DNA from: Gimesia aquarii
GTDB lineage: Bacteria > Planctomycetota > Planctomycetia > Planctomycetales > Planctomycetaceae
Direction: 5' to 3'
NCBI RefSeq assembly: GCF_007748175.1
Contig: NZ_CP037422.1
Coordinates: forward strand, 2,563,231 to 2,627,230
DNA: 64,000 nt
In this document: piece by piece, positions 61,337 to 64,000 of the stretch
How the letters are laid out: each line of letters opens with the position of its first letter
How positions within the stretch are numbered: the stretch's first letter is position 1
The notes under the pieces: generated by a model
What the model was told of the DNA's origin: nothing
Seen by the model: only the letters and a program-made list of their open reading frames with translations
Databases searched by the model: none
Translations under genes and position numbers: made by a program

Positions 61337-62512
61337 ATGACGGGACTCGATTCGAAACTGTTTGAGCAAATTGTGTCATTTCGACGCGCGATACATGCTG
61401 AGCCCGAGTTGAGCTGGCATGAGTATAAAACTTCTGATCGTATCGCAGCGTTTCTAGATGAGTTGGAAATTCCTTACAAACGCGGCGTCGCTGGTACCGG
61501 GATTGTGGCAGAACTCCCCGGAGAGCATGATCTTCCCTTTGTCGCGTTGCGTGCCGATATGGATGCGCTGCCGATTCAGGAAGAAACCGGATTACCTTTT
61601 GCCTCTCAGGTTCCAGGAGTGATGCATGCCTGCGGACACGATGGCCACACAAGTATGTTGCTCGGAGCGGCCGCGTTATTAGTACAAGAAAAACACCGAC
61701 CGGCGCCGATTCGATTCCTTTTCCAACCCGCCGAAGAAACCGGAAAAGGGGCAAAAGCGATGATCGAAGCCGGCGTCCTCGAAAATGTCGCCCTGATTTT
61801 CGGTGGCCATTTAGATCGACATTTTCCGGCGGGGACCGTGGCAGTCACCGATGGTCCCGTGAATGCATCCAGCGATCAATTTCACATCAAAATCCAAGGT
61901 GCGGGTGGACATGCCGCCCGTCCTCACGAAGCCATTGATTCGGTGGTCGTCGGTTCGCTGTTGGTGATGGCGTTACAAACGATTGTTTCCCGGGAAGTCA
62001 ACCCGGCGCATCCGTCGGTGGTGACAGTCGGTCATTTTCAAGCAGGCTCGGCTTCCAATGTTATCGCCTCGAGTGCCCAGCTCGATGGCTCAATTCGTGC
62101 ACAGGAGCAGTCTGTTCGCGAAGATCTTCAACGCTCGATTGAACGCATCGCGCGATCGATTGGAGATTTACATAATGCGAACATCGAAGTCACGATTGAC
62201 CTGGGGACACCACCTCTCTCCAATCCACCGGACATTGCTGAACTGGCCCGGGAAGCAGTACGGGAATCACTGGGAGAAGCGACCCTGCGTAAACTCGAAA
62301 TCGCCAATATGGGGGGAGAAGATTTCGCGTATTACATGGAGGAAGTACCTGGCTGCTATGTGAGATTCGGAAGCGTGCTGGCAGGGAAAGAAGGATATCC
62401 GGCCCATTCCAGCCGCTTTGACTTTGACGAGCAGGCTCTGAATGTGGGCGCAACGTATTTTCACGCTATCGCGCTCGCCGCTGGCCGCCGACTCCTTGAA
62501 GAGGGAGAATGA
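61337..62512 (+). CDS. M20-family amidohydrolase (hippurate hydrolase-like)
   Basis: 391 residues from the ATG at 61337, which has AGAGG seven bases upstream and gives the normal family length. Upstream in-frame starts from 61193 would add 48 unrelated residues. Zinc motifs are R-A-D-M-D-A-L, ACGHDGHTSM and FQPAEETGKGA. The lid domain has GAGGHAARPHEAID, and NMGGEDFAYY is near the end. The enzyme splits N-acyl amino acids, releasing amino acid and acid, in the cytoplasm. The next gene starts 4 bases after the stop, so they form an operon. Confidence 0.9.
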   Translation: MTGLDSKLFEQIVSFRRAIHAEPELSWHEYKTSDRIAAFLDELEIPYKRGVAGTGIVAELPGEHDLPFVALRADMDALPIQEETGLPFASQVPGVMHACGHDGHTSMLLGAAALLVQEKHRPAPIRFLFQPAEETGKGAKAMIEAGVLENVALIFGGHLDRHFPAGTVAVTDGPVNASSDQFHIKIQGAGGHAARPHEAIDSVVVGSLLVMALQTIVSREVNPAHPSVVTVGHFQAGSASNVIASSAQLDGSIRAQEQSVREDLQRSIERIARSIGDLHNANIEVTIDLGTPPLSNPPDIAELAREAVRESLGEATLRKLEIANMGGEDFAYYMEEVPGCYVRFGSVLAGKEGYPAHSSRFDFDEQALNVGATYFHAIALAAGRRLLEEGE

Positions 62513-62516
62513 AACC

Positions 62517-64000
62517 ATGATCGTGATTCGAAGAGCCTGTGAGTCCGATGTCGAAGCAATCAGCGAAATGTTTCAGATTGCCTATGGCGACGATTATTTC
62601 TACCCCCAGTATTATGACATCCAATCGCTCAAACGAATGATCTTGAGTGACGACACGCTGTTTCTGGTCGCAGAGGAGTCTGATACGGGTGCGGTTCTTG
62701 GAACAGCATCTGTCCTGTTGGAGGTCGGCGCACATGCCGATCTCCTTGCCGAATTCGGTCGTCTGGTTGTCCATCCTCAAGGCCGCGGTCAGGGGATTGG
62801 CGGAAAATTGATGAAGGCACGTGTGGAATTCGTTCAAGACCGATTGCATGTGGGGATTGTCGAGAATCGGAGCGCCCATGAGTTTTCCCAACGCATCTCA
62901 CACCAACATGGTTTTCATCCAGTCGGCTTGCTGCCCAACAAATTTCAACTCGGCGATCGGGAATCAGCGGCCTTATATGTCTGTCACTTCGGACATGCAC
63001 TCGAACTTCGACGTAACCATCCACATCTCATTCCAGAAATCTATCCGCTGGCCAAACTCGCGCTGGAGAACTGCCAGCTGAATTGTGATGCCATTATCGA
63101 GGCAGAGCCACGGGCTTATCCGCATGTCAAACAGTTTCAGATCCAGGAGATGGAGTCGGAACTATATCCGGTACTACTCCGCTTTGAACGGGGCCGGATC
63201 AAACATCGGGAAATCTTCGGACGGATGCGACTGCACTATGGTCTGTTTCAATTACGTGTCAGTCAGGGACAATACCTGCTCGCGTATCGTGATGGTGTGA
63301 TGGTGGGTGCCATTGGATTCATGATTGATGAACATGAACGAACCGGAAAAATCTTTGAACTGGTTTCTCTCGATGATTCACCCATTTACTATCTGGTCTC
63401 CGAACTTGTCAGGCGCTGCCGGGAAGAATACGGTATTGACTATCTGGAAGTAGACGTCAGCGCATTCTCAACTCAAATGCAACAGACACTGTTGGAGAAC
63501 GGATTTCTGCCTGCCGCCTATATTCCGGCAATGGTATTTCACGATGTCGAGCGTTTGGATATCGTGCGTATGGTCTGCCTCCTGACGACCTGGAATGGGG
63601 ATGCATTACAAGTGTTTGAACCGGGGAAACCCATTGCAGACCTGGTGGATCAATCACTCAGGTTGAGAACGGCACTTCCCAAACTGATTCAGGCCGTGAA
63701 AACAGCCCCTTTGTTTGCAGGGTTGTCGGAAGAACAACAACAGTATGTCGCCGCTTCAGCAGAACTGGAAACGCTGCCAGAAGGGCGTGTCTTGTTTCGC
63801 CCGGAGGATCCTGCTGACAAAATCCGCGTGATCATTTCCGGAGAAATTGAGATTCAGAATTGTCACGCAAAGACCGTCGGTACCATCGGGCCTGATGAAT
63901 CGCTGGGCGATCTGGCCTCGGTCTCGGAACCCTCTCATCGCGTCTTGGCGCGCGTAAAGAGCCACGGTCAAGCGATGCTCTTTTCCAGAGACTCACTCCA
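62517..64000 (+). CDS. GNAT acetyltransferase fused to a cyclic-nucleotide-binding domain (runs off the window)
   Basis: At least 494 residues, open at the window end. Residues 1-150 are a GNAT domain with the acetyl-CoA motif V-H-P-Q-G-R-G-Q-G-I-G-G (about 83-94). Residues about 200-350 form a second GNAT-like unit (LLAYRDGVMVGAIGFMID, later N-G-F-L-P-A-A-Y). A cNMP-type beta roll starts at about 405 (LEGLSEEQQ-like opening L-F-A-G-L-S-E-E-Q-Q-Q-Y, then L-P-E-G-R-V-L-F-R-P-E-D-P-A-D-K). The architecture recalls cAMP-controlled lysine acetyltransferases of mycobacteria, but the order is reversed (GNAT first). It is coupled to the M20 gene. Confidence 0.75.
   Translation, partial: MIVIRRACESDVEAISEMFQIAYGDDYFYPQYYDIQSLKRMILSDDTLFLVAEESDTGAVLGTASVLLEVGAHADLLAEFGRLVVHPQGRGQGIGGKLMKARVEFVQDRLHVGIVENRSAHEFSQRISHQHGFHPVGLLPNKFQLGDRESAALYVCHFGHALELRRNHPHLIPEIYPLAKLALENCQLNCDAIIEAEPRAYPHVKQFQIQEMESELYPVLLRFERGRIKHREIFGRMRLHYGLFQLRVSQGQYLLAYRDGVMVGAIGFMIDEHERTGKIFELVSLDDSPIYYLVSELVRRCREEYGIDYLEVDVSAFSTQMQQTLLENGFLPAAYIPAMVFHDVERLDIVRMVCLLTTWNGDALQVFEPGKPIADLVDQSLRLRTALPKLIQAVKTAPLFAGLSEEQQQYVAASAELETLPEGRVLFRPEDPADKIRVIISGEIEIQNCHAKTVGTIGPDESLGDLASVSEPSHRVLARVKSHGQAMLFSRDSL

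Overview
The window looks like chromosome of a planctomycete of the Gimesia/Planctomycetaceae kind. The evidence is the mix of families. There is a DUF1559 pseudopilin with a full type IV prepilin N-terminus, a Tat-exported DUF1501 protein and two formylglycine-type sulfatases. An ECF sigma factor overlaps a zinc-finger Ser/Thr kinase. There are also 24-residue LRR exoproteins, HTTM membrane proteins and many small lipoproteins. The species is inference. No rRNA, tRNA, CRISPR array, integrase or transposase gene was recognised.

Layout. 0-3.5 kb: an HxlR regulator divergent from a short-chain dehydrogenase with twin operators between them, a lipoprotein flanked by two copies of a palindromic repeat, and a PL14-like lyase. 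3.9-8.2 kb: an ECF sigma factor overlapping a 1237-residue kinase whose outer half is built like a HlyD-type membrane-fusion protein. 8.3-14.5 kb: an EF-hand esterase, a two-gene operon with a transglutaminase-like protein, and a metallo-beta-lactamase-fold enzyme. 14.6-22.5 kb: a ClpC N-domain protein, two LRR proteins, a purple-acid-phosphatase-like enzyme, an HTTM protein, and a lipoprotein/DUF1559 pair.

22.5-33.5 kb is the accessory heart. Two near-identical HExxH membrane-protein genes and one truncated copy lie among copies of a small element whose sequence can fold in two mutually exclusive ways. Between and after them are two related exported-protein modules. Module A (minus strand) is DUF1573 protein, 10-Cys secreted protein, LolA-like protein with a C-terminal membrane anchor. 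Module B (plus strand) is two 10-Cys secreted proteins carrying a double-glycine leader motif behind a Sec-type signal, a LolA-like protein with the same kind of anchor, and a C39-peptidase/DUF1573 fusion. I read module B as a candidate undescribed system in which Cys-rich peptides are exported by Sec and then trimmed outside the membrane by a C39 peptidase that is not attached to an ABC transporter.

33.6-50.9 kb: small membrane proteins, an AraC regulator divergent from an enolase-superfamily enzyme, an orphan DUF1501 gene, an HTTM gene with a decayed tandem copy, a phosphotransferase, an esterase, an unusual channel-like protein, a HEAT-repeat protein, a DUF4396 protein with a His/Met-rich loop, a methyltransferase, an AI-2E permease and a YafD-like phosphodiesterase. 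51-64 kb: a catabolic neighbourhood with two sulfatases, a beta-propeller hydrolase-like protein, two Ntn-hydrolases, an esterase, a K+ channel, an M20 amidohydrolase, and a GNAT/cyclic-nucleotide-domain protein that runs off the window end. Coordinates and translations were read by eye from the sequence. Family assignments rest on motifs, not on searches.
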